A stretch of 64,000 nt of DNA. It comes from Thermincola carboxydiphila (GTDB lineage Bacteria; Bacillota; Thermincolia; Thermincolales; UBA2595). The notes below the pieces were generated by a model. That model was not told where the DNA came from and ran no database searches. It saw only the letters and a list, made by a program, of their open reading frames with translations. Every line of letters starts with the position of its first letter. Position 1 is the first letter of the stretch. The DNA lies in contig JAENZJ010000005.1 of the NCBI GenBank assembly GCA_016841325.1, positions 1 through 64,000 on the forward strand. Direction: 5' to 3'. A program made the position numbers and the translations under genes. Shown piece after piece: positions 51,168-59,893 of this stretch.

Positions 51168-52118
51168 ATGGAACTAAAGAAAATATGTGAATTGCTGCAG
51201 GGATCATTCCCTTTTCATGTACGCAGGCACCGCCAGATTTTGGGCCTTCTTTACCCGATTGTCAACCTGAAAAATGCCAAAAAATATGACCCGATAGGAT
51301 TCGTTTTTCCGGAAGTAAACTTAAAGGCAGGAATTAATTACCGGAAATATTACCGGTGGGCATTTTTTGACTACTATAACGGGCTGATGATTAAAGGCGC
51401 TTCTAAGGTAAACAGGGTTTTTTGCACCGTATTCCCCAACCGGCGGCCTTTGGAGAGAATTTTAGAGACGGCAGCCAGGGGCGACCTGGTGTTTACCCAT
51501 CATTGCTGTGGGTTTGACCGGAAGAAGGGATTTTTGCCTATTCCACTGGACATTCTGGAGAGGATTAAGGAAAAGCAGCTATCAGTTTACAGCCTGCATA
51601 CACCCTTCTTTAACAACGGGCCCTGGTCAACTTCAGTCCAGTTAGCTGAAAGCCTGGGTATCAGGCGGGAGGGGGAATTTGCTGCTGTTAACGGTAAGCC
51701 CACGGGAGTTTTTGGACAGGCCCCTGTCAGTAATCTCAATGACCTGAAGGACCTTCTCTGCAGGCAAACCGGCGCCCGTGATATCAGTATCATTACAAAC
51801 AGGAACAGCACCTCTGCCGGGCGGGTCGCTGTGATTGCCGGAAACGGCGGATATGAGCATTTTATCAGTGAAGCCGGCCGGCTTGGCTGTGATACCTTTC
51901 TTACCGGAACCGCCATTGAGGAAGCAGATATACCTGATTCCCTGGAGGCCAACCTCCGTTTCCGCAGGCTGGCTGAACAACTGAAAATGAATGTAATCGG
52001 CGGGGGCCATTATTTTACAGAGAAGCCGGCCCTGCAAAAAATGGTGTGCTTTTTTGACAGACACGGAATTTATGCTGAATTTGTGCCCGACTCGGAAGAT
52101 CGGTCAGGTGTTATCTGA
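51168..52118 (+). CDS. Nif3-like dinuclear metal-centre protein
   Basis: A 316-aa protein whose C-terminal two-thirds match the NIF3/YqfO family: FTHHCCGFDRKKGF (metal histidines region), YSLHTPFFNN (aspartate/histidine region), GRVAVIAGNGGYEHFISEA, TFLTGTAIEEADI and NVIGGGHYFTEKPALQKM. The usual N-terminal THHPL motif is FTHHC here. NIF3 proteins form hexamers and may act as GTP cyclohydrolase-related metal enzymes; function is unsettled. The N-terminal ~90 residues (VRRHRQILGLLYPIVNLKN and on) are not typical and could be a lineage-specific extension. GGAGGGG precedes ATG 51168. Confidence 0.75.
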   Translation: MELKKICELLQGSFPFHVRRHRQILGLLYPIVNLKNAKKYDPIGFVFPEVNLKAGINYRKYYRWAFFDYYNGLMIKGASKVNRVFCTVFPNRRPLERILETAARGDLVFTHHCCGFDRKKGFLPIPLDILERIKEKQLSVYSLHTPFFNNGPWSTSVQLAESLGIRREGEFAAVNGKPTGVFGQAPVSNLNDLKDLLCRQTGARDISIITNRNSTSAGRVAVIAGNGGYEHFISEAGRLGCDTFLTGTAIEEADIPDSLEANLRFRRLAEQLKMNVIGGGHYFTEKPALQKMVCFFDRHGIYAEFVPDSEDRSGVI

Positions 52119-52165
52119 AGGCTGTTCCAGCAGTTAACTTCAAAGTTGAATTTTGGGCATAAAAG

Positions 52166-52196
52166 AAAGAGCAGTCACAAGGACTGCTCTTTTAGT
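52166..52196. terminator. Bidirectional Rho-independent terminator
   Basis: AAAGAGCAGTC pairs with GACTGCTCTTT around ACAAG, then TTTAG on the plus strand and an AAAAG run that gives T-rich RNA on the minus strand. It separates the convergent Nif3 and SLH-protein genes. Confidence 0.85.
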
Positions 52197-53502
52197 TGAG
52201 TGTAATTTCCGCCAGTACCTGGTTGAATTCATCGACAAAGAGTACTGACTTTACGGGCTGTTCCGGAATTGGAATTCTGGCCATTGAGTATGGGTAAGTG
52301 ATAACCTCAATTACCATTGCACCTTTGGCAGGGTCGGCCCGGCTGGTCCAAACCCGGTAAGTTATTCCTTCTTCATCAGTGACAGAGGAAATCTTATTTA
52401 TATCTACTGTATATCCTCCGGTCTTTTTTTCTCCCCTGGTGACCAGGAAATAGAGGCTATTTCCAAATTCTGCAGCCAGGTAATTTTCTACAGCCTTATT
52501 TGTCTCGGCCCACTTCTGGAGTTCGGGTAACGGGTAATTATTGTCTACAGGCTCAAAAGAAACAGGTACACCACTATCGGGGATAATGGACTGGGCTATT
52601 ACCACTGTCAGCGTCTTATCACCGGAGGTGTTAACCCTGATATAGTTTCCGGGAGTCAGTTGTTGAATTGCAGTGGGTTTGCCATTCAGGTAAATTAAAG
52701 AGTTTTCAGGCACTTGGACCTGGAAGGTATTGCCTGCTGCGTCAGTGATCTCAACAGCACCTTTTTCGGGACTGAGATTTTTAATAATCCCGGAAACACT
52801 GTCTGAACTCAGGTGAAGTGCAATGTTGCTAAGCATAACTGCCGTTTCAGCCCGGGATAACGGGGTGTCAGGCTGAAACCTGCCATCAGGAAAACCGTTC
52901 ATTATCTTATATTCACAGGCGAGTAAAACATATGCCCTCATGTCTTCCTTGATTTTCTGGGCATCGGAAAATGGCAGAGTGATATTGGCCCTCTTGCGTG
53001 CCGGTTTTGCTAAACCCAGGCTTCTGACGGCTAAAACTGCTGCTTCTTCTCTGGTCAGGGGTTGCTGCAGAGAAGCCTTTTGCAGCTCACTGTACAGGAG
53101 AAGTTCCTGCTTTAAGGCCAAAGCCACATAACCGGCTGCCCATTCAGGGATATTAAAGTTTATTTGCAGATATTTGTTGGCATCAAGGTCTAAGTCAGAT
53201 GGTTCATAATCTAAAAGTTTTCCCAGGATAACTACTGCTTCCAGCATTGTTACCGGTTTGTTGGGTTTGAAGGTTGAATCCTCGTAACCGTTGATGACAC
53301 CTTTAGCGTACATCTCCGCAATTGCTGCCTCAGCCCAGCTTCCCTTGGCATCACGAAATGGAAACGGATCCGGTACTGACTGGGAAATTACAGGCGGCAT
53401 ATTGAATTCCTGTACATAAGAAAAGGAAAACCCGGTTGTGAGAAAACAGGAAGCCATAAAAGAAAAAGCTGTCAGGGTGGAAACCAATTTGGTCCGAAGC
53501 AT
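52192..53502 (-). CDS. Secreted SLH-domain protein
   Basis: A 436-aa cell-surface protein with a signal peptide (LVSTLTAFSFMASCFLTTGFSFS). Three S-layer homology domains follow, each with the FRDAKGSWAEAAIAEMYAKGVINGYEDSTFKPNKPVT or PFSDAQKIKEDMRAYVLLACEYKIMNGFPDGRF type sequence and the TRAE-like LTREEAAV and LSRAETAV motifs, which bind pyruvylated cell-wall polymers. The C-terminal ~200 residues contain two beta-rich units (VSGIIKNLSPEKGAVEITDAAGNTFQVQVP) of unknown role. It is anchored to the cell wall. The start follows GGGAGGCCTCACCTG before ATG 53502. It sits between nif3 and the second glgA without a functional link that I can see. Confidence 0.9.
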   Translation of the reverse strand: MLRTKLVSTLTAFSFMASCFLTTGFSFSYVQEFNMPPVISQSVPDPFPFRDAKGSWAEAAIAEMYAKGVINGYEDSTFKPNKPVTMLEAVVILGKLLDYEPSDLDLDANKYLQINFNIPEWAAGYVALALKQELLLYSELQKASLQQPLTREEAAVLAVRSLGLAKPARKRANITLPFSDAQKIKEDMRAYVLLACEYKIMNGFPDGRFQPDTPLSRAETAVMLSNIALHLSSDSVSGIIKNLSPEKGAVEITDAAGNTFQVQVPENSLIYLNGKPTAIQQLTPGNYIRVNTSGDKTLTVVIAQSIIPDSGVPVSFEPVDNNYPLPELQKWAETNKAVENYLAAEFGNSLYFLVTRGEKKTGGYTVDINKISSVTDEEGITYRVWTSRADPAKGAMVIEVITYPYSMARIPIPEQPVKSVLFVDEFNQVLAEITLN

Positions 53503-53698
53503 CAGGTGAGGCCTCCCTTCTGTTTTGCTAAATTTTTCAGCTAAATATTGTTAATATAACCTATCGAAGTCAGAAAAGGTTTTGTGGGGGTAGTCAGGTA
53601 TTTTACGATGCCAAACGGAATAAAAATATCCGGGTTTTCACAATCTAAAGTAAGATTATAAGTGAGGCAAAAATGAACTTTCTTCGGAGGTAGAAATT

Positions 53699-55186
53699 AT
53701 GATGCTGGACAGGAATTTGAAGGTATTATTGGCAGGGGCCGAGGTAGTGCCTTTTGCAAAAACAGGAGGGCTTGCCGATGTCATGGGCTCACTGCCCAAG
53801 GCGCTGACTGCCATGGGCAATGATGCCAGGATCGTCCTTCCCAGGTACCAGGGTATTGATGATGTAAAAACTGTTACCGATTTTCCGGTAAGGATAGGGG
53901 GCCGGACCGAAACATGCATTGTCAGGCAGTCCCATATTGAGGCCAAATTGCCTGAAGGAGGGACAAAACAGGTCCCCGTATATTTTATTGATAACTATCA
54001 TTATTATGATCGTGAGGGAATCTACTGCCACTTTGATGATGCTGAGAGGTTTGCTTTTTTTGACCTGGCTGTACTGGAAATGCTGAAACAGATTGAATTC
54101 CAGCCTGATGTCATTCATTGTAATGACTGGCAGTCAGGGCTGATTCCTTTTCTCTTAAAGGAAAAATATAGCCGGCATGACCCGTTTTACAGCAGGACAG
54201 CCACCGTTTTTACAGTCCATAACCTTCTCTACCAGGGAAATTATTCCCCTGACTTTATGAAGATAATTGGGATTGGCAGTGAGTATTTTAACCCTAATTC
54301 CCTGGAATTTTACGGGCAGGTCAGTTTTATGAAGGCCGGACTTGTATATGGTGATGTTATTAACACCGTCAGCAAGAGATATGCTCAGGAAATTCAAACA
54401 CCCGAGTTTGGGCTGGGTTTTGAAGGGTTGCTGCGGAAAAGGTCTCAGGACCTTCACGGTATAGTCAACGGAATCAACTATCATGAGTTCAATCCGGAAA
54501 CTGACCCGCGTATTTTTAGGGCATACAATTCACGTTCAGTTCAGGATAAGTACGAAAACAAGTTCAGCCTACAGAAAGAAATGGACCTGCCTGTCAGAGA
54601 TGTGCCGGTGATCGGACTGGTTTCAAGGCTTGTTGACCAGAAGGGCCTTGACCTGATTCCAGAAATAGTTGATGAGATGCTAAAAGAAGATATCCAGTTT
54701 ATCGTTTTGGGGGAAGGTGACCGGTATTATGAGGAAATGTTTGCCGGCATCAGGGACCGTTATCCCCAAAAGATGGGGTTATATATCGGGTATAACGGCA
54801 TCCTGGCCCAGAGGATTTATGCCGGCTCAGACATGTTCCTGATGCCTTCCAAGTTTGAACCGTGCGGTTTGGGACAGCTCATCAGCCTGAGATACGGAAC
54901 AGTCCCGATAGTGAGGGCTACCGGAGGGCTTGCCGATACCATTGTTGATTATGACATGGATACGAATTCGGGTAACGGTTTTTCCTTCGAAGTTTATGAT
55001 TCGGCTATGCTGCTGGAAACAGTTAAACGGGCACTAAGGTTATACCGCGATTATCCCGATAGGTGGCGGAGCCTGATTGTTTCCGGAATGGAAAATGATT
55101 TTTCATGGAACAGGTCTGCTGCAGAATACCTTGAATTATATGACCTGGCCATTAACAAGCACACCCGCAGTTACAGGATAGCCTGA
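53699..55186 (+). CDS. glgA: Glycogen synthase (second copy)
   Basis: A 495-aa GT5 synthase, closely related to the first copy along its length: KVLLAGAEVVPFAKTGGLADVMGSLP, QPDVIHCNDWQSGLIP, FTVHNLLYQGNYSP, GIVNGINYHEFNP and RFEPCGLGQLISLRYGT then VPIVRATGGLADTI. All expected catalytic motifs are present, so both enzymes are probably active. It has its own promoter region (53503-53698) and a terminator downstream. GGAGGT lies 8 nt before ATG 53699 (ATG 53702 also possible). The two copies may use different nucleotide sugars or work at different growth stages; sporulation stores are one possibility. Confidence 0.95.
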   Translation: MMLDRNLKVLLAGAEVVPFAKTGGLADVMGSLPKALTAMGNDARIVLPRYQGIDDVKTVTDFPVRIGGRTETCIVRQSHIEAKLPEGGTKQVPVYFIDNYHYYDREGIYCHFDDAERFAFFDLAVLEMLKQIEFQPDVIHCNDWQSGLIPFLLKEKYSRHDPFYSRTATVFTVHNLLYQGNYSPDFMKIIGIGSEYFNPNSLEFYGQVSFMKAGLVYGDVINTVSKRYAQEIQTPEFGLGFEGLLRKRSQDLHGIVNGINYHEFNPETDPRIFRAYNSRSVQDKYENKFSLQKEMDLPVRDVPVIGLVSRLVDQKGLDLIPEIVDEMLKEDIQFIVLGEGDRYYEEMFAGIRDRYPQKMGLYIGYNGILAQRIYAGSDMFLMPSKFEPCGLGQLISLRYGTVPIVRATGGLADTIVDYDMDTNSGNGFSFEVYDSAMLLETVKRALRLYRDYPDRWRSLIVSGMENDFSWNRSAAEYLELYDLAINKHTRSYRIA

Positions 55187-55208
55187 ACATTAAATAAGGT
55201 CTTAAGCT

Positions 55209-55258
55209 AAAAAGGCAGGTAACTTCCTTTCCCGAGGAAATATTACCTGCCTTTTTAA
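55209..55258 (+). terminator. Rho-independent terminator of the second glgA
   Basis: AAAAGGCAGGTAA pairs with TTACCTGCCTTTTT around a middle part that itself folds (TTTCCCGAGGAAA-type). The T run follows at 55251-55256. Confidence 0.9.
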
Positions 55259-55408
55259 GCGAAAACCGGTATATGCCCCGGGTTGCAGCTGCCGATATGT
55301 GCCGAAAATAAGGAAATTTTATAAAAATATCAGAATATAGTGAAGGAATTATGTGGCATTCGTCGAATATAAGCTTAAATACAGAGTGTCCCTTCGGGGA
55401 GGTTGTCT

Positions 55409-56668
55409 ATGACCCGGTACTACATAGCAGTAACATTAATTAACATTCTTCTTGCCTCATTTTTTTATTTCAAATCAACAAATACGGGCTTGTCAACCAA
55501 GGCCTTTATTTTTATTGGCGGGCTTTCGCTGCTGATCGGGATTGGTTTTCCGCTTTTAACAGGATTTTTTGATATTTACGTTGTCATTGGCATTAATTTG
55601 TTAATAATAAGCTTGGGAACTTATAAAATTACCCAACTGGAACATAGGGCTCCATCGGATGCCGAGACAGAGAACCCAGGCCTGAGGGATAAGAAACCTG
55701 AGAATACAGACCCGGCTGTGCTGGTTGCGGCTGCTGCCGAGGATATTTTATCAGATGAATGTTCGGACGGAGCGGAGAATCGAGATATACCAGCAGCACT
55801 TTCTGAAGGCTTTGTGGAAAAACAGGCAGAACCACATACAGAAAGACCGGAGACAGAAGAACGGGAAATAGAGGAAATGGTAATAGAAGAACCGGTAATA
55901 GAAGAACCGGTAATAGAAGAACCGGAATTTCAGGAGAAGGAACCACGAGGAGCAGATAGTGAAGAAGTGAAAGCCGGGCAAGAGGTACCTGAAGAATTAC
56001 CAGTGGAAGAGTCAGTAGCCTCAGAAGGAGCAGAAGGAACTGAAGGGACAGAAGGAACAGAAGGAGCAGTCGCCGCAGAAGGACCGGAAATAATTGAAGA
56101 CAAAGCGGTAGAGGATACAATAGAGGATAGAGTAGTGGAAACAGTAGAAGCAGCCGCAGGCGGGGAAGGAGAACAAGGAGCGGAAGATAATACAGGCATG
56201 CTGCCTGGTCAGGATAATACCGTACAGGGAGAAGAGACTATGATTTCTCAACAGCATGGTGCCCAAGAAATACAGGAATTGATATATTCTTATGTCGACA
56301 GGGGATTTGATGCCAAAACCGGAGGAAAACTTGACCTGGCAATAAAATACTTTTCTTCAGCACTTGACCTGGACCCACCCCCGGACCTGAAGAAGATGCT
56401 GGTTTATGATCTGCATTCCATGTACAGGGAACTGGGACAATATCCGGAAGCCAAACAATGCATGGAGGATTTACTGGAGAGCACGTCCGGGGACTTATCC
56501 AATGAAGAGGTCCGGGAAATAAAAATCAGTATTAAATATGTGGAGATATTACAGGAAATGCTTAATAAGGCCAATACGCCAAATTTGCCCTATTCAAAGC
56601 TGCCGGCCCTGATCAAGGTCAGTGTGGAGGGGAAGGTAGACCAGTGGCTGAACGAAGCTTTTAACTAA
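55409..56668 (+). CDS. Membrane-anchored acidic repeat protein with TPR-like C-terminus
   Basis: A 419-aa protein. Two N-terminal membrane helices (YYIAVTLINILLASFFYF and ISLGTYKI region) are followed by a ~200-residue Glu-rich, low-complexity region with tandem VIEEP repeats and EGTEGTEGTEGA repeats. The C-terminal ~115 residues form a helical domain with tetratricopeptide-type pairs (GGKLDLAIKYFSSALDLDP, KKMLVYDLHSMYRELGQYPEAKQCM). It may hold partner proteins at the membrane; no known family for the whole. GGGGAGG lies before ATG 55409 (track TTG at 55403). The charge pattern recalls acidic brush regions. The next gene is a PRC-barrel protein. Confidence 0.65.
   Translation: MTRYYIAVTLINILLASFFYFKSTNTGLSTKAFIFIGGLSLLIGIGFPLLTGFFDIYVVIGINLLIISLGTYKITQLEHRAPSDAETENPGLRDKKPENTDPAVLVAAAAEDILSDECSDGAENRDIPAALSEGFVEKQAEPHTERPETEEREIEEMVIEEPVIEEPVIEEPEFQEKEPRGADSEEVKAGQEVPEELPVEESVASEGAEGTEGTEGTEGAVAAEGPEIIEDKAVEDTIEDRVVETVEAAAGGEGEQGAEDNTGMLPGQDNTVQGEETMISQQHGAQEIQELIYSYVDRGFDAKTGGKLDLAIKYFSSALDLDPPPDLKKMLVYDLHSMYRELGQYPEAKQCMEDLLESTSGDLSNEEVREIKISIKYVEILQEMLNKANTPNLPYSKLPALIKVSVEGKVDQWLNEAFN
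55880..56070 (+). repeat. In-frame coding repeats (15-bp and EGT) in the acidic protein
   Basis: GTAATAGAAGAACCG occurs three times in tandem at 55880-55924, and a GAAGGAAC(A/T)-type short repeat follows at about 56030-56070. Period-3 units keep the reading frame, so copy number can vary without frameshift. These are coding microsatellites. Confidence 0.8.
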
Positions 56669-56741
56669 TCGTTCTGATAAAGTCTGACCAGACTTTTAGA
56701 TTTTTCATATAAAGTAAAGCCTTATGATAGGAGAGTAGGTA

Positions 56742-57527
56742 ATGAAACGAAGTGAAGAACTGTTGGGATTGTCAGTCATCAGCATTGAAGACGGGAAAGA
56801 GCTGGGAACGGTAAGTGATCTGGTAATAAATGCCGGGAATGGGCTGGTACAGTATTTGGTCGTAGATAACGGTCTCCGGTACCTGGGTATTAAGGTTTTA
56901 CCATTCAGACTTGTTGAAGGTGTTGGGGAGGATGCAGTTACCGTGCAGAATTCTTCCTGTATAGTTGACCTTGGTGATGAGCCCGAAATACACGCGCTTC
57001 TCGAGCAAAACGTGCGGGTCAAAGGTACCAGGGTAATGACCAGAAAAGGTAAAATGATTGGTACCGTCAGCGAAATTATAGTCGATGAGGACAATGAAGG
57101 CCGTATCGAAGCCTGTGAGATGACTCCTTTGGATGATACAGAGAGCAAACAATTAATTCCTTCAGACAAGGTTATTACTTTTGGCAAAGATGTCCTGATA
57201 GTTAATGAGTCATTGGAATCTTCCGGCGAAAATACTTCAGGTCAAGTGAAGGATTCAGTTGACGGCACTCCTCCTGAAGCTTCAGAAATGCCTGCTTCAG
57301 AAATGAAGGATGCAGAGAAAGCAGAGGCCCAGCAACAGTCTGAAGCTGCAAAATTATTTGAAGAAAGGCAGCGGAAATATCTTGTAGGCAGAAAAGTAAG
57401 CAAAAGGATTGAAACCGAGACGGGAGAAGTTGTAGCTGAAGAGGGAGACGTTATTACCGAAGAATTACTGGATAAAGCCAAAGCGGCCGGTAAGTTCTCC
57501 GAACTTTCCATGAATACCAGGGCGTAG
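56742..57527 (+). CDS. PRC-barrel domain protein
   Basis: A 261-aa protein with two PRC-barrel domains: VISIEDGKELGTVSDLVINAGNG near residue 12 and RVMTRKGKMIGTVSEIIVDEDNEGR near residue 98. The C-terminal ~95 residues form a helical, acidic part with a KYLVGRKVSKRIETETGEVV segment that looks like a further conserved motif. PRC-barrels bind proteins or act in RNA maturation and photosynthetic assembly; in Bacillota the family is often linked to sporulation (YlmC/YmxH type). GGAG before ATG 56742. It lies between the acidic protein and a VanW protein. Confidence 0.8.
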   Translation: MKRSEELLGLSVISIEDGKELGTVSDLVINAGNGLVQYLVVDNGLRYLGIKVLPFRLVEGVGEDAVTVQNSSCIVDLGDEPEIHALLEQNVRVKGTRVMTRKGKMIGTVSEIIVDEDNEGRIEACEMTPLDDTESKQLIPSDKVITFGKDVLIVNESLESSGENTSGQVKDSVDGTPPEASEMPASEMKDAEKAEAQQQSEAAKLFEERQRKYLVGRKVSKRIETETGEVVAEEGDVITEELLDKAKAAGKFSELSMNTRA

Positions 57528-57562
57528 AACTTTCGGAGCAATCCAGGTAGGGGGAGCGAAAA

Positions 57563-58831
57563 ATGACCGTTTTTCATAAAAAATACCTGTTGATTGCCGC
57601 TTTTCTGATATCCCAGGGCTTGGTCAGCATTATTGGTGGACTGGCTTTTGCTTCTGTCCCCGGGGAGAATACTATTTTCCCTGGGGTTTTTATTAGCGGT
57701 ATTGATGTCGGGGGAATGACCGGCAAACAGGCTGCAGCCTTGCTGGGGAAGAACCGTCACAAGCTTCAGGCTGAAAACATAATTTTACAGTATAATGACA
57801 GAAAATGGCTTTACACTTTTGAAGAAATGGGGATTACCTTTAATATGCAGGCCACTGTTGAGAAGGCGCTTCAGGAAGGGAAAAGCGGAAATCATCTTTT
57901 CAGAGTGCTGGAAGCATTTAGAATCAGGTACAGTAACCCAAATCTTCCCCTGGAATATACTTTGGATGAATCCAAATTTAAGGATGCCCTTAAGGAGATC
58001 GCCAAAGAACTTAATGTTCCACCGGCAAATGCCACTGCTATACATGAAAATGGCAAAATCAGCCTGATTCCGGAAACTGAAGGTAAATTAGTTGACATAC
58101 CGGCAACCATGGCACAGGTCAAAAAGGCCATTAACAGGCCTGGTAACGAGTCTGTGGAAATCCAGGTTGCCCGGGTGGTGCCGGATATCAGGGTTTCACA
58201 CCTTAAGGGTATTAATGAGGTGCTCGGTACCGGCATTACATCTTTTTCGCCTGCCGATAAGGAAAGGGCCAAAAACATAGACCTGGCTGCCAAAATGTTA
58301 AATGGTACAGTTATCCAGCCGGGACAGATTTTCTCCTTTAATACGGTGGTTGGCCCTAGGGTGAGGGAAAAGGGTTACCGCAGCGCCCCGGTACTGATAG
58401 ACGGACGGCTGGCTGAGGGTACGGGGGGTGGTGTCTGCCAGGCTGCCACAACACTCTATGAGGCAGCATTGTACTCCGGAATGGAGATCAAGGAGAGACA
58501 TCCCCATTCTTCGCCCCCTGCATATATTAGTCCCGGTATGGATGCAGCAGTTGTATACGGGGAAATGGACCTGAAATTTCTTAATAATACCGGTAAACCG
58601 GTATACATATCCGCTGTTGTTGCCGATAACCGGGTTAGTATCAGGCTTTTGGGTTCCGGAAAACCAGGTGAATCTGTTCAGGTAGTTTCCGAGAACAGTA
58701 CTGATGATCAAAATCAGAGGGCAGAAAGGTCTTATGTCAGGGTTTATAGAATATTCTATAACAATGGTACAGAAGATAGGAGGGAACTAATGTCTGAAGA
58801 TTACTATCGCAAAGGGATAATAATAAAGTGA
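57563..58831 (+). CDS. VanW-family exported protein with PG-binding-4 domain
   Basis: A 422-aa protein with an N-terminal signal anchor (LIAAFLISQGLVSIIGGLAFA). Residues ~35-210 are a peptidoglycan-binding_4 (YoaR-like) domain beginning FPGVFISGIDVGGMTGKQAAALL, and the VanW domain follows with PGQIFSFNTVVGPRVREKGYRSAPVL and GGGVCQAATTLYEAALYSGMEI. The Cys in GGGVCQA is a conserved VanW position. VanW domain proteins are linked to cell-wall stress and sporulation, without a fixed activity. GGGGGAGCG before ATG 57563. It overlaps the next gene's upstream region slightly. Confidence 0.9.
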   Translation: MTVFHKKYLLIAAFLISQGLVSIIGGLAFASVPGENTIFPGVFISGIDVGGMTGKQAAALLGKNRHKLQAENIILQYNDRKWLYTFEEMGITFNMQATVEKALQEGKSGNHLFRVLEAFRIRYSNPNLPLEYTLDESKFKDALKEIAKELNVPPANATAIHENGKISLIPETEGKLVDIPATMAQVKKAINRPGNESVEIQVARVVPDIRVSHLKGINEVLGTGITSFSPADKERAKNIDLAAKMLNGTVIQPGQIFSFNTVVGPRVREKGYRSAPVLIDGRLAEGTGGGVCQAATTLYEAALYSGMEIKERHPHSSPPAYISPGMDAAVVYGEMDLKFLNNTGKPVYISAVVADNRVSIRLLGSGKPGESVQVVSENSTDDQNQRAERSYVRVYRIFYNNGTEDRRELMSEDYYRKGIIIK

Positions 58832-58851
58832 CTTGGAGGTTCCGGCCAATT

Positions 58852-59133
58852 ATGTTTGCAGGTTTGTGTACTGTGGAATTGCGGTTAGACTGGTCTAACT
58901 CCCTAAAGGACAAACGGCGGGAAATCAAGAGCCTGATTGACAGGGTCCGTTTTAAATTTAATGTTTCCATTGCAGAGACAGGGTGTCAGGATGAGTGGAG
59001 GAAGGCTGTCCTGGGTTTTGCAGCGGTAAGCTCGGACCGGAGACATGTAGACAGTATGGTTAATGAGGTAATCAAATTCATTGAACGGAATACGGATGCA
59101 GAAATGATGTCATTTAATACCGAGATAATATGA
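58852..59133 (+). CDS. DUF503 family protein (YlxP-like)
   Basis: A 93-aa soluble protein with the DUF503 pattern: CTVELRLDWSNSLKDKRREIKSLIDRVRFKFNVSIAETG and VLGFAAVSSDRRHVDSM. It is related to the YlxP protein encoded with translation genes in Bacillus, possibly an RNA-binding or ribosome-associated factor. ATG 58852 follows GGAGG by 12 nt; the track's GTG 58828 overlaps the VanW gene. A terminator follows immediately. Confidence 0.88.
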   Translation: MFAGLCTVELRLDWSNSLKDKRREIKSLIDRVRFKFNVSIAETGCQDEWRKAVLGFAAVSSDRRHVDSMVNEVIKFIERNTDAEMMSFNTEII

Positions 59134-59161
59134 AGGGGATGTCATAGGACAGCCCCTTTTT
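59132..59161 (+). terminator. Rho-independent terminator after DUF503 gene
   Basis: AAGGGGATGTC-ATA-GGACAGCCCCTT followed by TTTGC: a stem with one mismatch and a short T run. Confidence 0.8.
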
Positions 59162-59280
59162 GCATGAAAAGAAAGGGTAAGTGTATTTCGTTATTTGCCA
59201 TTCAACTAAATTTTCCAGCACTAAAATTTTCTAGGTAAAACAATAATAATAATGAAAATACTTTACTAGGAGTGGTTTAA

Positions 59281-59832
59281 GTGTTCAAAATCAAAGATAG
59301 AGTTGTTTTAGGTGTTGTGGCTGGTTTAGCCGGAAATGTCCTTAAAATGGCGGTTGATGAAATTTCCATCAAAAAGAAGATATCACAGCGTTCATTTCGT
59401 GAGACTGCCGCAGGTGTGTGGGTATCAAAAAAAAGTGAAGCCACCAATATAAAAGGACAAATCCTCGGGGGGTTACTTGATTTTGGAATGGGTATATTGG
59501 GCGGTATTTCAACGGTGCATTTCCTGTCGAAAACCGGGCGTGACCATGTCATAATCAAAGGAATTACTTCAGGAATAACGATGGGTTCGTTAATTACTTT
59601 CGTTATGGGAACTCTGCCCCAAAATCAAGTTAGACCCAAAGATGCCGCAAGCAACCTATCCTATATGCTGAGTCATGCCGTATACGGACTTGTAACAACT
59701 ACTGTAACCGCAAAATTAGGACACCCATCGTTATTTGATGCCAAACCAAAAAACGACTATCTTGATCCTACAGAACCGACGACAGAGCAAACAATTGGAC
59801 AAAACATCTATCAAGTTAAGGAACAGAAATAA
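59281..59832 (+). CDS. Small membrane protein of unknown function (183 aa)
   Basis: A protein with hydrophobic segments RVVLGVVAGLAGNVLKMAV, ILGGLLDFGMGILGGISTVHFL, GITSGITMGSLITFVMGTL and MLSHAVYGLVTTTVTAKLG. They are Gly-rich and recall small channel-like or YqhR-type membrane proteins of spore formers, but no family is certain. The C-terminal ~35 residues are polar. GTG 59281 has AGGAGTGG upstream. It stands alone between two terminators. Confidence 0.6.
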   Translation: MFKIKDRVVLGVVAGLAGNVLKMAVDEISIKKKISQRSFRETAAGVWVSKKSEATNIKGQILGGLLDFGMGILGGISTVHFLSKTGRDHVIIKGITSGITMGSLITFVMGTLPQNQVRPKDAASNLSYMLSHAVYGLVTTTVTAKLGHPSLFDAKPKNDYLDPTEPTTEQTIGQNIYQVKEQK

Positions 59833-59859
59833 CAAAATAGATTCATTTGTAACATAAAG

Positions 59860-59878
59860 GCTGCCTGAGGGGCAGCCT
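59860..59878. terminator. Hairpin between convergent genes
   Basis: GGCTGCC-TGAGG-GGCAGCC is a 7-bp GC-rich stem at 59860-59878, placed between the 183-aa gene and the convergent exonuclease gene. There is no clear T run. Confidence 0.5.
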
Positions 59879-59893
59879 AAGTAATGGATGATA

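Noticed and set aside
55751-56266. Leu/Phe-rich minus-strand ORFs opposite the acidic protein
   Set aside because: They are antisense shadows of the GAA/GAG-rich repeat region.
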